NCBI GenBank assembly: GCA_025769875.1
Contig: JAGFNK010000083.1
Coordinates: 83,513 to 147,512 of the forward strand
Direction: 5' to 3'
Length of the DNA stretch: 64,000 bases
DNA from: Russula earlei
Lineage: Eukaryota > Basidiomycota > Agaricomycetes > Russulales > Russulaceae
The notes under the pieces: model-generated
What the model saw: the letters and a program-made list of their open reading frames with translations, nothing else
Told to the model about the DNA's origin: nothing
The model's database searches: none
In this document: positions 42,394-50,806 of the stretch, one piece after another
Position numbering within the stretch: position 1 is the first letter of the stretch
Layout of the letters: each line of letters begins with the position of its first letter
Position numbers and translations under genes: made by a program

Positions 42394-43820
42394 TCAGGAG
42401 TATTCTTCTGTGATGCTACTTTGGGTCAAGACTACTCGGGTTTTCCACAAGTATCCTTCGAATTCTGCTGGTGAGATAGCAAAGTCGTTTATCTCTCTGG
42501 TGGGATGTTGATATACTACAAAGTGTGTCGTTCTAAGATGCCAAGCCTGTGTGCAATAGTTCTTGAATTCAAGTAGTTCTCTTTTTGAACATGTAGGTAG
42601 GTTTAGGGCTAAGAAAGATTGTTCTGGTAAATAGGAGTGAAGTTCAGTATTTCTAATGTCGATACTATCAGGTGATTCAACGAATGGTGATGCAAAGGGT
42701 TGAGAAGGTATGACAGGGGTAGGAATATGACTGGTAAACAGGGGTACGTAAGCGTCAGGGGGAGTAGGAGGTAATGGTCTTTCAACAAGGAATCCTCTTG
42801 CATTGGGAACTGTTTCTCTAGATGGGGCTTGCTGAGGTGTTGCACGCCTTCTGTGTCGAGGAGCCAGGACTACTGAATTGGGAGGTGATAATTGCCTGGG
42901 GTCCACAGGGTGATTCCGTCAGGAGTAGGAGGTGTATCCGGTCGAAAGTTGCACATGCAATACTCTGTCTTGCAGTTACACCTTGCTGTCCACGGAGTAG
43001 ACTCAGTATCTTCTGTACTGGCAGACCAACATTCTTGGCTAGTTGGGACAGTGGTTTGAATTGGTGTGAGGGGTCGAGTGGCGAGACTCGAGGCTTCTAG
43101 GATTGCTGGGACAGAATAGTATGTAGGGGGACCAGTATATGAGGCGTCTGGGCTGGTAATTTCCCAAGGTTGATTATAGTCAGCGTCGTATAACCAAGAG
43201 TTAGTTTCCCAATCAAAGGTGTTGTGTATTCCTGGTACAACAGCAAGTTGAACGTAAGATTGGTTTTCCCTTTGTATTCTGTTGAGGTGTAGGTGGTAGA
43301 ACTGGACTGTGAGTCGATAGTAGCTGATATAAGCCCAAGCTAAGTAGAATAAGCGATATCCTCTTCTCAAGGAGTGGATAATGATATGGTGGCGTGGTTG
43401 AATGACTCTGGTCCAGAGGTTTAATTCACTGGTGCATAGGGATTGATAGTCAACTGGTTGTCCTTGGATGTTCTTTGCTCGAGCAAGGTGCCAATATAAT
43501 AATTGTTGTCGTGCTGGTGGCAGAAGTCGACTAAGAGTTTCAAGGTATAGTGCATGTTCGTCGTGGCTTAAGAGTTGTCCAAAAGGCAAGACTCCTAGGA
43601 ATTCTTTAACAATAAGGTGGGGGAAGTCCTCGTGAGGTGGTTCAACTTCTGGTACGTCGTGTAAGTTGGTTAAAGTGGTGACAGGGAATGTGACAGAGGT
43701 CCAAGTTCGATAATGATTTAGGTTTAAGACGTGTCTGGTGATAGCGTCTTCTTCTTCATCTTCTTCTAAGGCGTATTTGCGAGGCACTTTAGTTAAAACA
43801 AGAAAAGGATCTTTATTCAA
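42394..43820 (-). CDS. E-family accessory ORF 2/3 upstream of gag, unknown
   Basis: Two long overlapping minus-strand frames: 43820-42870 (316 codons) and 42906-42394 (170 codons), the second in the -1 phase of the first with a 37-base overlap. Neither starts with ATG (TTG and GTG). The first has an acidic start (LEEDEEEDAITRH), a helical middle with many Tyr/Trp/His (RRGYRLFYLAWAYISYYRL), and a Cys cluster near its end (CNCKTEYCMCNF). The second has a Pro-rich start and ends FEGYLWKTRVVLTQSS. No stop interrupts either frame although gag and pol of the same copy have several. Not recognised. Not an envelope: no signal peptide or clear membrane anchor. E(+) has lost this region, so only one copy can be read. 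Confidence 0.55.
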
Positions 43821-43856
43821 TCTTTATTGAAGCGTTACAAGGATGGTTCTTACTTT

Positions 43857-44663
43857 TTAAGAACCATGCGCAAGATCTATGGTTTCGAGACGGTACCTCT
43901 CGATTATTTCAAGAGGGTTAGGGGGAATACGAGGTGTGAAGCAGAAGCGAAGTAACTGTGGGTTGAAGCGGATGGTATTGACTGTATAAGTCGAATAATG
44001 ATGTAGGGATACGCGGTTACTGTTCTCTTCGAAATGTAAGTAACCGTAAGTGAAAGCAAGGCGTCCGTCCAAGAAGTCATGTACAATAGATAAGCAAAAT
44101 GAGCCCTCGTAAGCAGGGCAGTAAACAGCGGGCAAAGTAAGAAGTTTCCTAAACAACGAAGTGTTAAAAATGTATGCAATTCGTCTGAGGGGGAAGTCAG
44201 CATCCGGGGCGTATATCCCGACATTGGAGCAGATGCCGAAAGGGGTGAGGTTGTACTCAGTGGCGAGGGCAGTGTTGGAGGGTTCCACCACAAAAGTGTG
44301 GATGACGCGTGCTCGAAAGGCGGTGGTGTAAGTGTCTGTGAAGGTACGACGAGCTAACTGGTCTGCAGTAGGGATGCGTAACAGGTAGTCTTGGTGATTT
44401 AAATCGTGGAGGGGTCGCCACTGCTCACGGGAACGATTGGTGGTGGGGAGGACGAAGTACTGGTGTGGATGGAAGCAAAATGCTGTGCAGGGAGGACGGT
44501 CGAGGAAGCCTTCAGGCAAGGGAGGACAGTCCACTTGTTGTTGCTCGTTCTGCGCTGGAGGAGGAGTGCCGACAGGGACAAAGTCGCCTGGGACAGGCTG
44601 GGAAACATTGGGAGATGAAGGTGGGGCTTCTGGGGAGTACAGGATGCTGAGGGGCGAGGACAT
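43857..44663 (-). CDS. E-family accessory ORF 1, directly behind the 5' LTR, unknown
   Basis: ATG at 44663 (MSSPLSILYSPEAPPSSPN) opens 268 codons to TAA at 43857. The frame is open further back to ~44795 (MSTPNSP-like with a GTG). Ser/Pro-rich start, then a folded-looking part: FLDRPPCTAFCFHPHQYFV, TFVVEPSNTALATEYNL, AYEGSFCLSIVHDFLDGRL, FTYGYLHFEENSNRVSL. Not recognised. ORF 2 follows 37 bases later in the same frame after two TAA codons. The leader part is also present in E(+) up to 10709. The start of this ORF resembles the Ser/Pro-rich starts of the 3' tail ORFs of B, C and F, but the rest does not obviously match. Confidence 0.55.
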   Translation of the reverse strand: MSSPLSILYSPEAPPSSPNVSQPVPGDFVPVGTPPPAQNEQQQVDCPPLPEGFLDRPPCTAFCFHPHQYFVLPTTNRSREQWRPLHDLNHQDYLLRIPTADQLARRTFTDTYTTAFRARVIHTFVVEPSNTALATEYNLTPFGICSNVGIYAPDADFPLRRIAYIFNTSLFRKLLTLPAVYCPAYEGSFCLSIVHDFLDGRLAFTYGYLHFEENSNRVSLHHYSTYTVNTIRFNPQLLRFCFTPRIPPNPLEIIERYRLETIDLAHGS

Positions 44664-44814
44664 TTCAACTGGTCCGAGGTCTTCAGTGAGGAGACGAAGG
44701 GCGGTACGTGGAGTGGGCTGGAGAGGAGAAGGGAGATGCAGGGAAGTATTGACAAAAGTGGGGGAGTTGGGAGTGGACACTTGAGCGTTAGCTGGTCAAT
44801 ACAAGGATGATGAG

Positions 44815-44824
44815 AGACTGTCCA
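44815..44824 (-). promoter_or_regulatory. Primer-binding site of E(-)
   Basis: On the minus strand TGGACAGTCT, two bases behind the 5' LTR, complementary to LTR bases 45113-45122. Confidence 0.65.
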
Positions 44825-44826
44825 GA

Positions 44827-45655
44827 TGTCAAGACACGTACTGCTGATCACTAAGGACTCAGGAGCAGGTGGGCAAGGGTCGGAACAGATGATATGCGGC
44901 GAAGGCGGCATTGAACAAGAGGACGAGCCAAATGACGAGGAGGTACCAGATGGGGACTGGTAGGTGTTGCAAGAGGCAGAGGCGAATGCTAGAGGCCAGT
45001 GCGGCGAAGGGGCTTTAGACAAGGCGGTCGTTGAAGAGTACCTTGGAGGCGAGGGGAATCTTTAAACTGAGCAGTCGCAGGGGAGTACCCAGGAGGATGA
45101 GAGTATCACAAATGGACAGTCTGACGACTGCCATACTTCATTGGGGCTTATATACAGTGTACAGGGTCGATTACAAAGAACTGGGACTATTCTAGACTCT
45201 TTGGTACCATCCAATAGGACTACAGAGGCATAAACTCGCTTGTGTCAAGTTTCAGGCTTACTGAGCGCATTACAGATCATTATGGGGCAATGACATCATT
45301 ATGATGTCACTGTGGAGCGCTTAGTGAGCCTATGAGGTCACCGTGGAGTCGCTCAGTCAGCCATGATGTCATTGGAGCCTTGATGATGTCAGATGAGTTA
45401 TGCAACAGTTTCTAAGAGTTTGTGCCACTGTTTCGGGTTCCTGGTGGCTGGGTGACCATGTGGCTGCCACGCAATGATTACCCGATTAGGAAACGGGTGC
45501 CTGGTCGTGTTATAGTGCCTTTGCAATAGTGATATCTTGCACTGCAGGAGGGATAGCCCAGAAAATGGAAAGGAGTTGGTAATGCAAACAAAGAGAGGTC
45601 TCTCTTGAGTGAAATAGGACCATCTACGGCCAGGACCTGGCCTTGGTTCGTAACA
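44827..45655 (-). mobile_element. LTR-E8, 5' LTR of E(-)
   Basis: 829 bp, TGTTACGAACC to CGTGTCTTGACA on the minus strand. TATATAAG on the minus strand ends at ~45147, and the primer segment is at 45113-45122. Confidence 0.95.
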
Positions 45656-45660
45656 CTCCC

Positions 45661-45826
45661 CAATTGGCAAAAAGGTCTCTACCCTTCAAGAACCCTCCTG
45701 CCTATGAGTGCAATGAGGATGACAACAACACAGCTGCCCAAGTCTGTCTCTCCCCTCTTTCACCTTCCATCTCCCTCTCCTCAACCCTTCTTGGATCTGA
45801 GTGCAATGCCCTGGGACTTGACCTTT
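45661..45826 (+). pseudogene. Element C tail ORF, second fragment
   Basis: It continues the tail of C between E(-) and LTR-A5. The frame LAKRSLPFKNPPAYECNEDD joins across the CTCCC duplication with the end of 32446-32543. Confidence 0.5.
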
Positions 45827-46787
45827 TGTCAAGACTCACTGTTGAACTATCCAGTTCAAGAGCGAGGGATAAGCTCGAAGACGAGTCGATAGACGTCCAA
45901 GACTGCGTGGGCAAGAAGAAGAGTCCAGAGTAGTAACAGATACCAGAGAGGAACTGTTACTGTGAGAGTCGAGCAATCACGCAGGGAAGAGGCCAGGGTA
46001 GTCACAAGGGGATGGTCCTTAAAGGAGTATCCCAGGGGTAGAGAGTGCCATAAACAAATGGACAGTCTGAGGACTGTCCGCTACTTTATTGAGCGCTTAT
46101 ATACTACAAGAGAGCTGCTAAAGAGGGAACAAGTCATAACCTTGTTATCAAGCACAATAGAGTGATGAGTAAGAAGTCGGAGGACGCTTACTGAGCATGC
46201 TCAGTCATGCTCAGTAAGCTGCTGAGTAAGAAGCTTCTCTTGATGAGTAAGAGCTTCCATTGTCCACGTGTTCACTGCTTTAGTACACGTGCAAGCACCG
46301 GATTCATTTCCTGTTAGTTAGTTTAGGGCCGGTCATTTGAGGACTTGTAGTTTGGTTATGGAATAGTGTTATCTTATAAGGCCCTTATATAGTTCTATTA
46401 GGGTCCTTAGAGTCGACCCTAATACTTCTATTAAGGTCCTTAGTGTTGCCTTATAGTTCGTTCTATAGTTATTAGAGTGGGTCTAATAACGCGTTGTAGG
46501 GCCTTTGATACTAGGTTAGTACCTATTGTAGAGTTCCTAGGGTCGTTCCAAAGGGTCCTTAGGAAGGCTCTAATACTGTCCTTAGTTGCTAGAAGGGTTG
46601 CCTTTAAGTGGGGCTTGCTGTATGTCGATTGTGCCGAGAATCGCTCGCGCAACAATGCGCGCGCGATATTGTGGACACCTCTACTCACCCCTTTTGCTCG
46701 TGTGAACAGGGTGGCATCATAGAGGCTGGGTTTCCTCCTATAAGGAAGGGTCCTTCAAGGGCCCTCTCCGGGGAATGGTTCATGACA
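45827..46787 (-). mobile_element. LTR-A5, solo LTR
   Basis: 961 bp, perfect CCTTT duplication (45822-45826 and 46788-46792). Very similar to A3 and A7. The 82-codon frame is intact (46688-46440, minus). Confidence 0.95.
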
Positions 46788-46792
46788 CCTTT

Positions 46793-47378
46793 TCCCAGCA
46801 CGCACTCCATCCCCATTCTCTCTTGCTGAGCAGTTCAAGGCCACCAAATTCTTTGATGCCCCTCACCTTCCACAACCCAGCCCGAACTGGATCCTCTCCT
46901 CTGACTACCCCCTCATTGACTTCACCATCCCAGAGTACCCAGGAGGAACCAGCTACAGGGCCAACTGGTTTCTTATTGAATTGGAGGCTCGACCAGAACC
47001 CCTTATCCATGCTACCCTTGGCAAGGGAGCCCCCATCTTCTCTTGAGTATTCACACCCATCCCTGCAGCCTGGCCCATCTCTGTCCACAATGAGGAGCAA
47101 TGTGACATGCTCCTCGCTGACCAGCCTTACACTGACTTCATCACCAGGGCCATCGAGAATGACAACGACCCCTCCCTTACAGCAGGGGTCAAGTCTTACA
47201 GGTTCAGAATGTCAGAGATCCTCAAGAGGAGGCAAACTATCACCTCCTCTTCACACAAATCCTCAAGCACCAAGGCCACCTCAAGGAGGTCAAACAAACC
47301 CTTGCTGCCACCAATACTCTCAATAGGGTTGGTTACCCTTAACCTCTGGTGGCAAGACCACTCCAAGGAAGAAGATGG
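46793..47378 (+). pseudogene. Element C tail ORF, third fragment
   Basis: A good coding frame: EQFKATKFFDAPHLPQPSP, GGTSYRANWFLIELEARPE, a TGA near 47044 and then VFTPIPAAWPISVHNEEQC, LADQPYTDFITRAIENDND, KSYRFRMSEILKRRQ. Basic, Ser-rich end. Corresponds by position to the globular part of the F tail (62700-63170). Cut by LTR-A6 at 47378. Confidence 0.55.
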
Positions 47379-48183
47379 TGTGACAACTCACTGTTGAACA
47401 ATCCAGTTCAAGATTGAGGGAGAATTTCAAAGACGAGTCGATAGATGTCCAAGACAGTGTGAGCAAGAAGTAGGGTCCAAAGCAGTAACAAGTACCAAAG
47501 AGGTACAGTTACAGGTAGTATCGAGAAGTTATACAGGGAAGAGGCCAGGATGATCACAAGGGGATGGCCCTTAGAGGAGTATTCCAGGGGTAGAGAGTGC
47601 CGTAAATAAATGGACAGTCTGAGGACTGTCCGCTACTTTATTGAGCGCTTAGATACTACAGGAGAACTGCTAAATAGGGAACAAGTCATAACCTTGTTAT
47701 CAAGCACAATTGACGGATGAGTAAGAAGTCAGGGTATGCTTACTGAGTATGCTCAGTCATGCTCAGTAAGCTGCTGAGTAAGAAGGCTCCTGTGGATGAG
47801 TAAGAGCCATTACTGTCCACATGTTCACTGTCATAGTACACGTGCAAAGCACCTGATTCATTTACTGTTAGTTAGTCTAATAATGCATTGTAGGGCTGTT
47901 AGTGTCTTGTTAGTGCCTCTTGTAGAGCACTTAGAGTCGTCATAAAGGGTCCTTAGAGAGGCTATAATACTGTCATTTATTGCTAAAAGGGTTGCCACTA
48001 AGTGGGGCTTGCTGTATGTCAATTGTGCCAAGAATTGCTTGCATGACAATGCATGCATGATATTGTGGACACCTCTACTCACCCCCCTTTTGTCTGTGTG
48101 AACAGGGTGACACCATAGAGGCTGGGTTTCCTCTAATAAGGAAGGGTCCTTCAAGGGCCCTCTCCGGGAAATGGTTCATGACA
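47379..48183 (-). mobile_element. LTR-A6, solo LTR with internal deletion
   Basis: 805 bp, perfect GATGG duplication (47374-47378 and 48184-48188). About 155 bp are missing at 47880, between short repeats of GTTAGT. Confidence 0.9.
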
Positions 48184-48188
48184 GATGG

Positions 48189-48440
48189 TAGTCACCTACA
48201 GGAACTTATGTGACTCAATTCATCTTCCTCTGCCAACTCCTTCCAACCTGCTGACTCATCCTTCACCTCCAACAAGTCAAAACCTCCTAGATCTACCTTC
48301 ATCTCAGCCCATTACCCCAGAAAATCCTCTTTTCATTGTGGTGAACTGGGGCACATATGACCAGTCTGTCCCCACAGACCAGATCGTGCAAAAAAAAGGG
48401 TACAATCTTCGAAGTTGGACAAACCTTGGAGGAAACTAGG
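48189..48440 (+). pseudogene. Element C tail ORF, last fragment with decayed zinc knuckle
   Basis: In one frame near 48330-48370 the reading is FHCGELGHI, a stop (TGA), then PVCPHRP. This is the spacing of a CCHC knuckle whose first Cys has become Ser (TCT) and in which one codon has become TGA. The position just before the polypurine tract (GATGGGGGGGTGA) and 3' LTR matches the knuckles of D, F and I. Confidence 0.45.
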
Positions 48441-48488
48441 TCAGCCTTATTGCCATTCTCACTTCTAGGGGCCTTGATGGGGGGGTGA

Positions 48489-48919
48489 TGTTACAACAAT
48501 TTCCCTTTATGTTTACTTCTTACCTTTTACTATGGACTGCTTGCTTTCATACATCCCTTTACTTACTGGTCTCATGATCTCTTACATCTTGTGATCCTTT
48601 CTCTGTTATCATGTGATCCATACATGTCCAGGTGACACTGGATTGCTGTTACTTTCCCTTTGTTTGGTTCTTTTTCCTTTTATATTTGCTTCTTAGTTTC
48701 AACTGTGCAATGCTGCACACCTACTGTGCAGCACAGTCATTTGCTTCTGACTCATTTGTGGCCTCATTTCTATGACTCCTACTTATTATGACTCCTACTA
48801 TACTAGTAGCACAGTCAAAGTGCAGCTATTGCTGTGCTTCTCCTGTATATATAAGCTCAGTACTTTATGACCAAAGCCCTATGCTTGGTCTCTTGTAGAA
48901 TCCAACCTACTCTTGTCTA
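48489..48919 (+). mobile_element. LTR-C2, 3' LTR of element C, truncated
   Basis: It begins TGTTACAACAATT and matches LTR-C1 through TATATAAG and the primer segment (here ATGCTTGGTCT, one change), then stops at 48919, where hAT-like sequence begins. It lacks LTR-G, giving the empty site. Confidence 0.85.
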
Positions 48920-50281
48920 GGGTTGTGCCTGGCCTGGCTTCAGGCCATGGGCCGGGCCAAGCCAGGCCAAAATAGGCCAGGCCGAGCTGGGCCAAAGTAA
49001 CAGCTTTGTGACAGCTTTGGCCCAGCCTATGATTTGAAAAGCCAAAGCCGGGACGTCAAGCTGCAGCTTTGACCTTTTTTGGGGGGTAATCATCAAACTT
49101 TAATTTATCAACTTTGCATGGACACAACCATCGTTCCCTGTCATTTTTCATTGTTGTATCTGCACTTCTCTCTCAACCTTCCTTTTTGCTCAAGTACATG
49201 TACAATGTAAGTCATGGTGGCCTATATGTCAATGTGCCCAATGCTCATCTTTGTGTTGTCAACTTGCACTCCTCCCCCTTCTGTGTCCAAAATGTCCACT
49301 CCCAACACAGTCAAACAACTTGTCAAGGATATCAGCTCTCTTTCTAGCTCTTTGTCGGATGCTGTACCAGCCCCCTCCCACGCCACGCATTCACTCTCCC
49401 TTCATTTCCTCTTCCTTTCTTGCACACTCACGTCTTGATGACATCCCTGCTGCAGTCCTTGCCCCATGTCAGCAGACTATGACAATGGCTCAAGTTGATT
49501 GCCATCAACATCACTTGCCTTGGCTCAAGCCCACTCATCCTTAAGTATTGTCCTTGCCTGCCACATGTCTACACAAGGACCCAGATGATGCAGGCACATC
49601 GTCATCAACACACTACATAAGGGCTCAGTGGCCCTAGCATCTTGACCCTGACATCATCGCCTCACACTCACAGATTCACAGTAGGAAGAACAGGACTCTT
49701 GAGTAGCACTTTTGTATTTAAGTAGCTACCATCTTGTACAGTAACTCAGGGGAATTGAATCAAGAGCTTTTGCCTCTGCAATAAACTTCTCATCTGCCTG
49801 TGAACCATTCCCTCGAGAACACTCACACACACTCTCTCTCTTGCACATGCGTTGTGTTCCAGGGCACGACCTTGCTCCTCTCTGTCCCTTTCATCTTGCA
49901 TGTGCACAGGCCACAGCTGCACCGCAACATTGGCTGTAGTACATTATATTGAATTTTGCACATGAATACATTTCTGTTGACCATAGTATTGCTACCGTAC
50001 TGTCTGAGCTCAAGAGTATTCAGTATACAGATGGTATATGGTCACCCATATCCATCAACCTACTGTGCATTGTACGGCCATGGCTGTAATACAGACAGTG
50101 TGCAGCCCTACTACTGATTGACAATGAGGAGACAATGTATTGGTCTGAGTAGCTTAGTATCTTTCCATACTAACATCAGCGACCAACCTGCAGAATCAAC
50201 ATTTTATTTACATACAAAAGCCATGGCCCAGGCCAAGCCAAGCTGGAGCCAAGCCATAATTGATGGCTTTGGCCCAGCCTG
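48920..50281 (+). mobile_element. hAT-like element fragment, non-coding
   Basis: It begins AGGGTTGTGCCTGGCCTGG and is full of GGCC/GGGCC motifs for 160 bp. A similar GC-rich block in inverted sense (GGCCCAGGCCAAGCC, GGCTTTGGCCCAGCC) lies at 50220-50281. Such ends are typical of fungal hAT elements. The right terminus is lost at LTR-H3. The ~1 kb interior shows no transposase. A TATTTAAG and AATAAA near 49718 and 49780 hint at an unrelated LTR remnant. Nothing else seen. Confidence 0.5.
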
Positions 50282-50806
50282 TGTTAGGATTCTTGTGCCT
50301 CCTTGTTCTCATCTGCTTACCTATGCTCTGGTGACTCATTTGTGTTTACTCATCTAGATTGGTGATTGCTTATTGATCTGCTTACTGATTGGTTGGTAAT
50401 GGCTTACTCACTACTTACTGATTGATGACAGATACTAGGAAAGAATGACTCATGCATGAGTCATTTCTTACATTCTCGAACTGCGCCCTATGTATTTGGA
50501 TACTACTGGTTCTCAGCTATGTGCACCCCAAGTTTTGTACGAATCGGATCAGTAGTTGTGGAGATAGTCTGCGGTACTGAGAAGTCGAGCCTTACGCTCA
50601 ACTTACACTCTCTCAGACAAGAAATAACCATTTTTTGTCAAACACTCTATACAGTCTATTGAAGAACTCTAAAGTGAAAGAGGCCCCTCTCTTCTCTTGC
50701 ACCTATTCTTCCTGAGATAATATCAAAGGAATTGAAGTCTAGTGCTTGAACTATATCAAGCAACTCTTTCACAGAGTCAGTGATAAAGATCAATCCGATC
50801 TTAACA
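50282..50806 (+). mobile_element. LTR-H3 at a rearrangement junction
   Basis: 525 bp, TGTTAGGATTC to GATCTTAACA. The flanks GCCTG and AATGT do not match. Left is the hAT-like piece, right is pol of a second C element in inverted orientation, so the junction is recombinant. Confidence 0.85.

Larger units (their letters stand above)
32544..45655 (-). mobile_element. Element E(-), full-length E element with nested DNA transposon
   Basis: 3' LTR 32544-33416 and 5' LTR 44827-45655 with a perfect CTCCC duplication (32539-32543 and 45656-45660). It contains the region upstream of gag that is lost in E(+), gag, and pol, with the reverse transcriptase core replaced by an inverted-repeat DNA transposon (35857-39671). 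Confidence 0.93.
4865..48919 (+). mobile_element. Element C, Ty3/Gypsy chromovirus split by nested insertions
   Basis: The parts are: 5' LTR 4865-6131; leader and gag 6132-8816; protease to 9248; then, after a 19 kb E element, RT to chromodomain 28265-31273; tail 31402-48440; and a truncated 3' LTR 48489-48919. Continuity is shown by frames that resume across each insertion. For example, the protease frame ends ...ACTTGGGGTG at 9248 and goes on with GCTGATAAATGG after 28269. The inserted guests are G, E1, E(+), A4, E(-), A5 and A6. All guests except G and E1 lie in the coding part. With them removed the element would be about 7-8 kb. It is inactive: many stops, and YMDD changed to YMDN. Confidence 0.85.

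Noticed and set aside
43795..43860. Intron between E accessory ORFs 1 and 2 (GTAAGA ... CTAAAG)
   Set aside because: Plausible splice signals and length, but the donor lies behind the TAA of ORF 1 and the phases do not join to the ORF 2 frame.
49254..49929. A further solo LTR (TGTTG...CAACA with TATTTAAG and AATAAA) inside the hAT-like piece
   Set aside because: The flanking five bases (CTTTG and TTGGC) do not match and no second copy is in the window.
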